Positions 1-6,470 are shown, counted from the stretch's first letter. The stretch: DNA of 8,233 nt from Bacteroidia bacterium (GCA_025996755.1 BNTR01000123.1:1-8233); one strand, 5' to 3'. A program made the numbers and translations. Notes: generated from the sequence alone by a model not told the origin.

Positions 1-203
1 TTCACATTATGAACATACAAGGCTGGCTAAGAGGAATTCACCATCATTGTACCAAAGAAAGATTGCAGGGTTATCTTGATGAATACCATTATCGGTTCAA
101 TAGAAGGGCTTTTATGGGGTCAATCTTCGATTTGACCATTAAAAGAATGGTCTTTCATGAGTCTATAAGATTGAAATATAATACATTAACAAGGGCGACC
201 TAA
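1..203 (+). CDS. IS1595-family (ISXO2-like) transposase, C-terminal part
   Basis: This is the end of a transposase gene that begins outside the window; the reading frame is already open at base 3. The roughly 66 visible residues match what is known of the ISXO2-like DDE/DDN-type transposase C-terminus: a WLRGIHHHC segment, then LQGYLDEYHYRFNRR, then an IFDLTIKRM helix. The first ATG in the window (base 9) is only an internal methionine, because the conserved block extends upstream of it. The frame ends at a TAA at 201-203 at the position where family members usually stop. No terminal inverted repeat could be assigned with confidence downstream, so the edge of the element is unknown. Whether the whole transposase is functional cannot be judged from this end alone. 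Confidence 0.85.
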   Translation, partial: HIMNIQGWLRGIHHHCTKERLQGYLDEYHYRFNRRAFMGSIFDLTIKRMVFHESIRLKYNTLTRAT

Positions 204-325
204 ACGCCTATACCAATAAATTTAATCCACCCTCGGCTCCCCCTTTAGCAGCATATCCTCCAGCTCCAAAAGGCATCAAAGAAAGTAAATATCATTTTCC
301 TGACTTTGACAGTTTAAAAAGATAA
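182..325 (+). other. Unassigned open frame, possible gene remnant
   Basis: A plus-strand frame stays open from just after a stop at 179-181 to a TAA at 323-325, about 47 codons, and overlaps the last codons of the IS1595 transposase in a different frame. It has no convincing start codon. Its translation is proline-rich in the middle (NPPSAPPLAAYPPAPKG) and ends in a charged and aromatic tail (KYHFPDFDSLKR), which reads more like a natural protein C-terminus than random translation. It could be the tail of a host gene cut by the transposon, a small passenger frame of the element, or chance. I do not recognise a family. Confidence 0.25.
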
Positions 326-362
326 AATTTCTAACTAATTGATTTTGTTTTATTTACAAATT

Positions 363-388
363 TTGCGACCCCAAAATGGGGGTCGCAA
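363..388 (+). terminator. Perfect 10-bp hairpin at the left tip of the IS
   Basis: TTGCGACCCC (363-372) and GGGGTCGCAA (379-388) are perfect inverted copies separated by the six-base loop AAAATG. The outer arm is also the left terminal repeat. No U-run follows, so it is not a standard intrinsic terminator. Structures of this kind near IS ends are known to block incoming transcription or translation, which is a plausible role here; alternatively it is only a duplicated transposase-binding site. Confidence 0.4.
364..376 (+). repeat. Left terminal inverted repeat of IS1634-like element
   Basis: TGCGACCCCAAAA matches the reverse complement of 962-974 at 12 of 13 positions. The next outward base (T at 363) no longer pairs with the corresponding right-hand base, which sets the likely end. 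Confidence 0.65.
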
Positions 389-402
389 GCCGTAAAAAGA
401 GC

Positions 403-410
403 TATATTTG
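403..410 (+). promoter_or_regulatory. Bacteroidetes-type -7 box of the IS transposase
   Basis: TATATTTG matches the Bacteroidetes TAnnTTTG -7 consensus exactly and lies only four bases before the transposase ATG at 415. A start site about seven bases downstream would give a nearly leaderless transcript. No clear -33 TTTG is visible at the right distance. Confidence 0.4.
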
Positions 411-414
411 CACT

Positions 415-966
415 ATGTTTGTAAAGAAAAAGAAAAATCGGTCAGGGACGACAAGTGTGGTAATCGTTTCCAAATGTAACGGCAATTGGTTGGTTTTGAC
501 AAAATTGACGATGAAATATTGAAACATTTGGTTGTATCGCGTATTTGTCAGCCTCGCAGCAAGGTGGCAACGGTTGATTACTTGAAGTCGTATTATGATG
601 AAGATAGCGTTGAACATACCCGCCGGATCTTGGGAGGAAAAATCGGAGTTGTGTTTTACGATGTAACCACGCTTTATTTTGAAACCGACACTGCCGATGA
701 ACTGCGTAAAACGGGATTTTCAAAGGACGGGAAACACGCCTGTCCACAGATAGTCTTGGGCTTATTGGTCAGTTCAGGTGGCTATCCTTCAACAGCCACA
801 TCCCGCCTGATTGTCGGTTATTCTGAAAACAGGGCAAAGAAAGACCGCTACAATCGCGAAAAGGGCATAAAACGACTGGGAAAAGAGTATAAAAGCGATG
901 TTGCTAACCACAAGACACAAGGCTATCGCCAAACTTTTTGACGAAAATTTTTGGAAATCCGTTTAG
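415..966 (+). pseudogene. IS1634-family transposase remnant with serial deletions
   Basis: The remnant keeps the first and last codons of an IS1634-type DDE transposase but has at least four internal junctions. Segment one, from ATG 415, is the lysine-rich start MFVKKKKNRSGTTSVVIVSK. It then jumps, with a frame change near 478-488, to VGFDKIDDEILKHLVVSRI. A second, in-frame junction near 605 joins YYDED directly to SVEHTRRIL. Next comes the conserved core GVVFYDVTTLYFETD with a catalytic-type aspartate, running to SSGGYPS. A third junction near 790-800 leads to SRLIVGYSENRAKKDRYNREKG. A fourth near 897 shifts frame again to the tail LLTTRHKAIAKLFDENFW, ending at TAG 964-966. The block order follows the family as I remember it; exact junctions need alignment to an intact copy. 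The protein cannot be functional. Confidence 0.7.
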
Positions 967-974
967 GGGTCGCA
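962..974 (-). repeat. Right terminal inverted repeat of IS1634-like element
   Basis: TTTAGGGGTCGCA is the inverted partner of the left end. The transposase stop codon TAG (964-966) lies within this repeat, so the coding frame ran almost to the tip of the element. Confidence 0.65.
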
Positions 975-1203
975 TTGTCAAAGTCAGGAGATTGCAGCGG
1001 GCATTTGCGCAATGATTTTGCTGCCGGCACTGGCGATTTATTTGTGCCGCATCTACGTTCCCGGATTCACATTCGTGTTCACTTTTCCCAAAATCGACCT
1101 GAATTTAGACCCCAACCTGATTGCTATCGGCTTGACTGTCTTGCTCTTACTGATGGCAGACACGCTGCTCCGGAAACACGCCCGCTCTAAAGAAACGGAA
1201 TAA
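975..1203 (+). pseudogene. Headless membrane-protein fragment, possibly DUF2975-like
   Basis: Directly after the IS right end an open frame runs to TAA 1201-1203 without a good start (the first ATG is 1012). It encodes a hydrophobic segment (MILLPALAIYLCRIYV), a short polar stretch rich in Phe, Thr, Lys and Asp, a second hydrophobic segment (LIAIGLTVLLLLMADTLL) and a charged tail (RKHARSKETE). This two-helix ending resembles the C-terminus of DUF2975-type small membrane proteins, but that match is from memory and weak. The 5' part of the gene is missing, and nothing left of the IS looks like it, so the IS probably marks a deletion rather than a simple insertion. Its last 17 bases overlap the 3' end of murF on the other strand. 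Confidence 0.4.
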
Positions 1204-2488
1204 CCGCCTCCAAGCCATTGGTGCGCGAGCCTTTGACTAAAATGGAACAACCGCTGACGGGTCGTTGCTGCAAATGGGCTAATAATCCAGCAGTCGTTTC
1301 AAAGCACGTGAACGGATTATTGTCCGAACATTTTTCAAAATTTTTGCCCACCAGCAGCACTCCTGCTATCTCCGTCGAATCGCGAAGCCAGTCGATGATT
1401 TTTTTGTGCTCCTTGCGGCTGTATGCACCCAATTCTTTCATCTCGCCCAGAATCACCATCTTCGGGGAGTCGCTCGCCTGCTTGAAATTTTCCAAAGCCG
1501 CCTGCATACTGCTCGGATTGGCATTGTAGGCATCCACAATCACGGTGTTGAACTTTGTTTTCAGGATTTGCGACCGGTTGTTGGTGGGCGTGTAGGCTGC
1601 CAGGGCGGCGTTAATCGCGTCGTCCGGCACGTCGAACCGGCTTGCCACGCAAATCGCTGCCAGCACATTTTCCAAATTGTAGGCACCAACCAGTTGCGTT
1701 TGGCACACATGAGTTGCTTCGCCCCGCGTCCACTCAATTTGCAGCGTCGGATGTGGCTCTGCGACGCGCCCGTGGATGCTCGCCTCGGCATTGCTGCCGT
1801 AATAAACGACGCGCATATCGCGGTGGTGCTCCTTCAAAACAGGATTGTCGGTGTTGGCAAAAATCGGCGCGTTCTTGCTGCGCAGGTAGTCGTAAAGTTC
1901 CGTTTTGGTGCGCACGACACCTTCAAACGAGCCGAATCCCTCCAGATGCGCCTTGCCCACGTTGGTAATCAGCCCGCAGTCGGGGTCGGCAACGACGCAC
2001 AGGTCGCGAATTTCGCCCGGATGATTGGCACCCATCTCGATGACGGCATACCGGTCTTTGGGGGTCAGTCGCAGCAGCGTCAGCGGCACCCCGATGTGAT
2101 TGTTGAGATTGCCCTGCGTATAAAGCGTCTGATATTTCGCCGAAAGCGCGGCGGCAATCAGCTCCTTGGTGGTGGTTTTGCCGTTAGTGCCCGTGATGGC
2201 GATGACCTTTGCAGGCATCTGTGTGCGGTGGTAGTGCGCCAACCGCTGAAGCGTATGCAGCACATTGTCCACCTTTATGATATTGGGTGCGTTCAATCGC
2301 ACCTTTGCGCCGTCTGCCACCACAAACACCGCCCCCGCCGCGAGCACATCCTGCACATAGTCGTTGCCGTCAAACCTGTCGCCTTTGAGGGCGAAAAAAA
2401 TCGCACCCTGCGGGCAATTGCGACTGTCGATCGAAATCACCGGATGCCACTGAAAAATCTGATAGAGTTGCTCAATTTTCATCGTCAT
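1187..2488 (-). CDS. murF: UDP-N-acetylmuramoyl-tripeptide--D-alanyl-D-alanine ligase
   Basis: MurF is the cytoplasmic ATP-dependent ligase that adds D-Ala-D-Ala to UDP-MurNAc-tripeptide, the last soluble precursor step before the lipid-linked stages of peptidoglycan synthesis. The 433 residues match the usual length and three-domain plan. The N-terminal substrate-binding domain has DSR (21-23) and FFALKGDRFDGNDY (31-44). The central ATPase domain has the Mur-ligase P-loop GTNGKTTTKE (100-109), then NLNNHIGVPLTLL and MGANHPGEI. The C-terminal domain has YNANPSSM (from 321), GEMKELG, and KGSR (419-422) near the end. A second ATG lies two codons in and either could start. No dcw genes lie beside it, so it appears to be a stand-alone transcription unit. 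It stops with TAG at 1187-1189, overlapping the convergent fragment. All key motifs are intact and it should be functional. Confidence 0.97.
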   Translation of the reverse strand: MTMKIEQLYQIFQWHPVISIDSRNCPQGAIFFALKGDRFDGNDYVQDVLAAGAVFVVADGAKVRLNAPNIIKVDNVLHTLQRLAHYHRTQMPAKVIAITGTNGKTTTKELIAAALSAKYQTLYTQGNLNNHIGVPLTLLRLTPKDRYAVIEMGANHPGEIRDLCVVADPDCGLITNVGKAHLEGFGSFEGVVRTKTELYDYLRSKNAPIFANTDNPVLKEHHRDMRVVYYGSNAEASIHGRVAEPHPTLQIEWTRGEATHVCQTQLVGAYNLENVLAAICVASRFDVPDDAINAALAAYTPTNNRSQILKTKFNTVIVDAYNANPSSMQAALENFKQASDSPKMVILGEMKELGAYSRKEHKKIIDWLRDSTEIAGVLLVGKNFEKCSDNNPFTCFETTAGLLAHLQQRPVSGCSILVKGSRTNGLEAVIPFL

Positions 2489-2502
2489 GCCTTTTTGAAG
2501 TG

Positions 2503-2532
2503 CAAAAGTACTGTTTTTTTTTGAGATGCAAA
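2503..2532 (-). promoter_or_regulatory. murF promoter (-33 TTTG, -7 TACTTTTG)
   Basis: Read on the minus strand, TACTTTTG (2510-2503) fits the Bacteroidetes -7 consensus TAnnTTTG exactly and lies 14 bases before the murF ATG. TTTG (2532-2529) stands 18 bases upstream of it, close to the usual -33 spacing. The site sits within a 17-bp imperfect direct repeat (2492-2508 and 2518-2534), so the -33 of this promoter is also the -7-like part of an upstream copy. Confidence 0.6.
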
Positions 2533-2534
2533 AG
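2518..2534 (-). repeat. Upstream copy of 17-bp repeat in murF promoter
   Basis: Plus-strand TTTTTGAGATGCAAAAG (2518-2534) matches TTTTTGAAGTGCAAAAG (2492-2508) at 15 of 17 bases with a 26-bp period. On the coding strand each copy contains CTTTTGCA followed by an A-rich stretch. Confidence 0.6.
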
Positions 2535-2656
2535 CAAGTGTCTTTTTTTTGGGGGGAGGGACCACATTCGAACCAAACACTGTCTCCGCCCGTTTGTTAA
2601 TTTTTAGACGCAAAGGCATAAAATTATGGTTAATAAAATCTCGCATCCCTGCTACA

Positions 2657-2691
2657 CCAAACATCATAATGCCGAAAATCATTTTGTTTGG
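2657..2691. promoter_or_regulatory. Inverted repeat upstream of the lipoprotein operon
   Basis: CCAAACA (2657-2663) and TGTTTGG (2685-2691) form an inverted repeat around a 21-base spacer. A third copy, ACCAAACA, lies at 2572-2579 in the same intergenic region. Position upstream of the operon promoter would suit an operator, for example for the downstream regulator, but the arms do not clearly match the known LytTR consensus and the match could be chance. Confidence 0.25.
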
Positions 2692-2706
2692 GCTTTTTAC
2701 CCAATC

Positions 2707-2741
2707 TTTGAGCGGGGTCTCAACTATTTTTTGTTACTTTG
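2707..2741 (+). promoter_or_regulatory. Promoter of the lipoprotein-kinase-regulator operon
   Basis: TTACTTTG followed by CACCC (from 2734) is a Bacteroidetes -7 box with one mismatch to TAnnTTTG, a form common in Bacteroidales. It lies 20 bases before the ATG at 2762. The nearest TTTG upstream, at 2707-2710, is 23 bases away, slightly longer than usual for a -33 element. This box also shows that the coding start is at 2762 and not further upstream. Confidence 0.55.
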
Positions 2742-2761
2742 CACCCAAAATAAGATTCATT

Positions 2762-5368
2762 ATGAAAACAAAAAGATTATCAATTAGGATTGAAAAGATG
2801 GCGAAGGCTGTCTTCGCGCTGTGCGCAGGGACTATTTTAGGGTTAAGTTTCGGCTGCAGTTCCGACGAGCCGATAGTGAAAAACGATGAGCAGCCGGGGG
2901 AAAACAACACGCCGACATACAGCATCGGCGGAACGATTACGAAATCCGATGGCGGTGCGGCTTCCGGCGCATCCGTGCAACTTCAAAATGCTACCGGTAG
3001 CAATCTCGGACAAACTGCCACCGATGCGGCGGGGGCGTACACCTTTTCGGGCATTCCGGCGGGTGAGTACAAAATTGTTGTAACCTTTAATGGTTATGAA
3101 ACGGAAACTATTGCCGACTTTCAGTTAAACGGCAACGTGAGCGGTAAAGATGCTATTTTGCAGAAAATCGTTGTGCCGACTTACGCGATTAGCGGTGTGG
3201 CAAGTCTGTCGGGCGGTGGCTCGGCGGCGGGCGTTTCCGTGCAAATCCGCAAGACGAGCGACAATACCGGCGTTGGGCAGGCTGCAACGACCGGTGCCAA
3301 CGGTGCATATACGCTCACCGATATTCCCGCAGGCACATACAACATCATCTTTACGCTTGACGGATACGAAACGGGAGTACTTACCGATGTCGCGGTTAAT
3401 AACGCCAATCTTACGGTGCCAAATCTTACGTTGCAGCCCATCGTGATAAGCGGCAGTGCCATAACTATTGTTTATGCCGGTAATGAGGCAACTGTCCGCA
3501 ATCTTCCGGCGGGTGGCAGCGTTACAGCGGAAATAAGCGGCGCGGACGTTACGATTGCTTCCTCTGCAACGGGAGTGGTTGAGTTTGATGTTTCCGGCTC
3601 AACATCTAACGGTTCGCTCAAAATTCAGAACAATGCAGTCAATCCCAATACGCTCCGTCTGACGTTGAACAGCGCGGTAATCACCTCTGCATCGAAACTT
3701 CCGCCCATTCAGATTACGAAAAATGAAGGCGCGACCATTGTCGAACTGAAAGGGAACAGCATCCTGTCCGACCATGCGACCAACGAAGAAAACGCCACGC
3801 TCATCAGCAAAAGCGGCTCGCTCGAATTTGAGGGTTATGGCAAACTCCGCATCAGTGGTGCGGCAAAACACGCCATTGCAAGCAGCAAAAAGAGCATTAC
3901 GGTGCGTGACGGCGACATTACCGTTACGTCGGCGGTGTCCGATGGCTTCCACGCCGAAGTTGGATTTTTGCAATCGGGCGGCTCGCTGAATATTTCCGCT
4001 TCGGGCGATGGCATTGATGCCGGCACGGGCACGGCGATTATTAGCGGCGGCAATATCAATATTACATCCACCGCAGAGGATGTGAAAGGCATCAAAGGCG
4101 ACGCGGGCGTAACGGTGAACAGCGGCACCGTCACGATAAAGGAGTCCGGTGCGCAGTCGAAAGGCATCAGCAGCAAGGCAGATGTAGCCATAAACGGTGG
4201 AAATATCTCAATAGAAACCTCCGGCGCAACCTTCCTCGAACCAATCGGCAGCGGCTACGACCCGTCCTATTGCACCGCCATCAAAGCCGACGGCACCATC
4301 ACCGTCAGCAGCGGCACCATCACCATTAACAGCCTCAAAGCAGCCAACGGCGGCAAGGGTATGTCGGCAGACGGCGATATTACCATAACAGGCGGCGAAA
4401 TCAACATCGCGACAGCAGGCGACGGCGCAGTTTACACCACCGAAACAGGCGCAAAAGATTCCTATTCGGCGGCTTGCATCAAAAGCGATGCCAATATATC
4501 GCTCTTGGGCGGCACCATCACTTGCAGCAGTTCGGGCACTGCCGGCAAAGGCATTTCGGCTGACGGCACAATGACTATCGGCAAGGAGGGCGCAAGCAAC
4601 AGCGCGCTCACTATCACGGCAAAAACCACCGGCGCGAAGTTTAGCGTTACAGGCACAACAAGCGGCGGCGGTCGCCCCGGACAAGGCGGTGGAATGAATA
4701 ACGGCAATTATGCCAATCCGAAAGTCATCAAAAGCGAGGGCAATATGACGGTCAATAGCGGCACACTTCGCCTGACCGGCACAACCGACGGCGGCGAAGG
4801 GCTGGAAAGCAAAGCAACCCTGACCGTCAACGGCGGCAACATCGAAGTCAGCACCGTTGACGATTGCCTGAACGCGACAAAACACATCCAAATCAACGGC
4901 GGAAGCCTCTACTGCAAAGCAACGGGCAACGACGGCATCGACAGCAATGGCACCATTACAATTACAGGCGGAACGATTATTTCGCAAGCCTCAGAAGAAG
5001 GTCTCGATTGCGACAACAACACCTTCTTAATCAAAGGGGGAACAGTTATCGGTGCCGGTTCGCAATCTATGGGCGGCGGTCCTTCAACCGCTTCAACACA
5101 AGGATTTATCACGCTGACATCGGTGCCCGCATCCACGCAACTTGGCGTTAAGAATGCGGCAGGCGAATGGGTTTTGCTCTATCAAGTTCCGGCAACCACA
5201 GGCGGAAGAAGCGGCTTTGTATTGCTACTTTCAACGGCACAATTTGCAAAAGGCACGTCCTACTCACTTTATAGCGGCGGCACAATCACCGGTGGCACCA
5301 CCGTGAACGGCTACAACCTTGGCGGCACCTATTCCGGCGGCACAAGTCAATCATTTACAGTGAAATAG
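2762..5368 (+). CDS. Surface lipoprotein with Cthe_2159-like carbohydrate-binding beta-helix
   Basis: The 868-residue protein starts with a basic, hydrophobic signal peptide and a lipobox-like LSFGC with the lipidated Cys at 32. The following SSDEP resembles the acidic signal that sends Bacteroidetes lipoproteins to the outer surface. Two related beta-sandwich modules of the carboxypeptidase-regulatory type follow, at about 53-135 and 141-223, each with the AYTFSGIPAGEY / AYTLTDIPAGTY motif and ending NGYETET / DGYETGV. From about 227 to about 790 runs a long array of beta-helix rungs built on GG-[NTE]-I-[NTS]-I and DGIDSNG-type turns, closely resembling the Cthe_2159 carbohydrate-binding family (PF14262), known from one member to bind cellulose and acidic sugars with calcium. 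A Gly-rich loop lies near 634-649. The frame is open upstream to 2549, but the promoter and signal peptide fix the start at 2762. It probably binds a glycan; the ligand is unknown. Confidence 0.8.
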   Translation: MKTKRLSIRIEKMAKAVFALCAGTILGLSFGCSSDEPIVKNDEQPGENNTPTYSIGGTITKSDGGAASGASVQLQNATGSNLGQTATDAAGAYTFSGIPAGEYKIVVTFNGYETETIADFQLNGNVSGKDAILQKIVVPTYAISGVASLSGGGSAAGVSVQIRKTSDNTGVGQAATTGANGAYTLTDIPAGTYNIIFTLDGYETGVLTDVAVNNANLTVPNLTLQPIVISGSAITIVYAGNEATVRNLPAGGSVTAEISGADVTIASSATGVVEFDVSGSTSNGSLKIQNNAVNPNTLRLTLNSAVITSASKLPPIQITKNEGATIVELKGNSILSDHATNEENATLISKSGSLEFEGYGKLRISGAAKHAIASSKKSITVRDGDITVTSAVSDGFHAEVGFLQSGGSLNISASGDGIDAGTGTAIISGGNINITSTAEDVKGIKGDAGVTVNSGTVTIKESGAQSKGISSKADVAINGGNISIETSGATFLEPIGSGYDPSYCTAIKADGTITVSSGTITINSLKAANGGKGMSADGDITITGGEINIATAGDGAVYTTETGAKDSYSAACIKSDANISLLGGTITCSSSGTAGKGISADGTMTIGKEGASNSALTITAKTTGAKFSVTGTTSGGGRPGQGGGMNNGNYANPKVIKSEGNMTVNSGTLRLTGTTDGGEGLESKATLTVNGGNIEVSTVDDCLNATKHIQINGGSLYCKATGNDGIDSNGTITITGGTIISQASEEGLDCDNNTFLIKGGTVIGAGSQSMGGGPSTASTQGFITLTSVPASTQLGVKNAAGEWVLLYQVPATTGGRSGFVLLLSTAQFAKGTSYSLYSGGTITGGTTVNGYNLGGTYSGGTSQSFTVK
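4291..4324 (+). repeat. 13-bp direct repeat inside the beta-helix region
   Basis: CGGCACCATCACC occurs at 4291-4303 and again at 4312-4324, an exact repeat with a 21-bp (7-codon) period, encoding GTIT twice within one part of the helix. It is the clearest DNA-level trace of rung duplication in the gene. Confidence 0.6.
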
Positions 5369-5375
5369 GCAAACG

Positions 5376-6470
5376 ATGTTACAGGTTTCAAAAGAGAAGG
5401 CAATTTTGATTTTCGCGCATTCAGTTGGGTGGATTATCTTTATTGCCTCTCCGATTATCAACGATACGAATATGTTGGCGGCGATTTCGCGGCATCCGGG
5501 GGTTTTTATTGTGAGTAATCTGTTTTTGCTCGCCTATTTTTATCTGAATCTGAATGTGTTTGTCCCCCACTTTTTGTCGAAAAAGAAAATCCTCGCTTTC
5601 ATCGGAATCACGCTCGGCGGTCTGCTGCTCTACTTCGTGATTATGCGGCTTGTGCCCCAACATTTCTTCGCAGAGATGCCGCATCACCGACCGGATATGC
5701 CGTTTCATCGACCGGATATGCCGCCTCACCACCGACCGGAGCCGTTTTCGAGGGGTGATATGATGCAGCAGTTGAAACTATACACCCGCCTGACGCAATT
5801 TCTTATCGTATTCACCATCAGCAGCGGTCTGAAAGTGCTCACGCAGTGGTACGACGAAAAGCGGCGGCTCACGGAGTTGGAAAATTCCAAGGTGGAAGCC
5901 GAACTGTCGTTTCTCAAATCGCAAATTCACCCGCATTTTTTGTTCAACAGCCTCAACAGTATCTACTATCTGGCTCTTAGCAAGGACGATAAAGCTCCCC
6001 AAGCCATCCTGTCGCTGTCCGATTTCCTGCGATTCGTAACCATTGAGAGTGATAAAAATTTCATCCCGCTGGAAAAGGAAATCAAAATGCTCAACGAATA
6101 TCTGAATCTTCAAAGTCTGCGTGCCTCCGAAAAGTTTGATTTGCAGGTGAATATGAAGGGCGATTTCAGTTTTTGGAAGATTATGCCGCTGGTGTTTATC
6201 CCCTTTGTGGAAAATGCGTTCAAATACGGGATAAGTGCCCACGTCGATTGCTTCATCCACCTGAACATCGAAATGGCGGATGGCACGCTGGAATTTACCA
6301 TCGAAAACGCCATCTTTCAGGGACAAAAAGACATTATGAGTTCGTCGGGCATCGGCTTGGAAAACATCAAAAAACGGCTGGAACTTGCCTATCCCGACCG
6401 CCATACGCTGGCAATCGAAAGCGACCGACAGACCTATAGTGTTCATCTTAAAATAAATTTATCCTCATGA
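5376..6470 (+). CDS. LytS-type sensor histidine kinase with His-rich periplasmic loop
   Basis: This 364-residue membrane kinase senses an unknown signal and should phosphorylate the regulator encoded next to it. Four membrane segments are visible at about 9-28, 43-63, 72-92 and 135-155. A basic loop (SKKK, 68-71) between the second and third places the loop of residues 93-134 in the periplasm. That loop carries three tandem MPxHRPD-type units (101-122) rich in His, Pro and Asp. The kinase core follows: a coiled helix (EKRRLTELENSKVEAELSFL), QIHPHFLFNSLN with the conserved phosphorylated His at 187, the N-box FVENAFKYG (277-285), and the glycine-rich GIGLENIKKRL (from 325), as in the His_kinase/HATPase families. 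The gene starts 7 bp after the lipoprotein stop and overlaps the regulator by ATGA, so it is translationally coupled. All catalytic motifs are present. Confidence 0.92.
   Translation: MLQVSKEKAILIFAHSVGWIIFIASPIINDTNMLAAISRHPGVFIVSNLFLLAYFYLNLNVFVPHFLSKKKILAFIGITLGGLLLYFVIMRLVPQHFFAEMPHHRPDMPFHRPDMPPHHRPEPFSRGDMMQQLKLYTRLTQFLIVFTISSGLKVLTQWYDEKRRLTELENSKVEAELSFLKSQIHPHFLFNSLNSIYYLALSKDDKAPQAILSLSDFLRFVTIESDKNFIPLEKEIKMLNEYLNLQSLRASEKFDLQVNMKGDFSFWKIMPLVFIPFVENAFKYGISAHVDCFIHLNIEMADGTLEFTIENAIFQGQKDIMSSSGIGLENIKKRLELAYPDRHTLAIESDRQTYSVHLKINLSS
5676..5741 (+). repeat. Tandem 21-bp repeat coding for MPxHRPD units
   Basis: Three units follow one another: 5676-5696 (MPHHRPD), 5697-5717 (MPFHRPD) and 5718-5741 (MPPHHRPE, one codon longer). 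All share ATGCCG at the start and CGACCGGA near the end. The repeat lies in the periplasmic loop of the kinase and keeps the frame, so gain or loss of units would change only loop length. Confidence 0.85.

Larger units (their letters stand above)
364..974 (+). mobile_element. Internally deleted IS1634-family element (MITE-like)
   Basis: The element is bounded by near-perfect inverted repeats, TGCGACCCCAAAA at 364-376 and the complement of TGCGACCCCTAAA at 962-974 (12 of 13 matching). Between them are the start, several conserved internal blocks and the stop of an IS1634-family transposase, but the span is only 611 bp where family members are normally well over 1.5 kb. Both ends are kept while most of the coding sequence is gone, so the element cannot make its own transposase but could in principle be moved in trans. 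The bases next to the two ends (ACAAATTT on the left, TTGTCAAA on the right) do not form an obvious target duplication, which suggests later rearrangement or a long duplication that I cannot see. Confidence 0.7.

Noticed and set aside
354..984. Target-site duplication flanking the IS1634-like element
   Set aside because: The bases outside the two ends (ACAAATTT and TTGTCAAA) do not match over any useful length.
951..1190. 79-codon frame spanning the IS right end
   Set aside because: It crosses the element border and its translation is rich in Arg and His without hydrophobic or domain features; the neighbouring frame gives a plausible membrane protein.
1406..2524. Long plus-strand frame of 372 codons opposite murF
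   Set aside because: It is the antisense shadow of murF, which has all family motifs. The translation is rich in His, Arg and Cys and has no family features.
2549..2761. Upstream extension of the lipoprotein frame from a TTG
   Set aside because: The extension runs through homopolymer tracts and the -7 box; the signal peptide begins at the ATG at 2762.
4208..4987. Minus-strand frame of 259 codons within the lipoprotein gene
   Set aside because: Its Ala/Cys/Val/Asp-rich translation mirrors the Gly/Thr/Ser repeat codons of the sense strand and has no start signals.
5778..6446. Minus-strand frame of 222 codons opposite the kinase
   Set aside because: It is a shadow of the kinase core, whose His, N-box and glycine-rich motifs are all in the plus frame.
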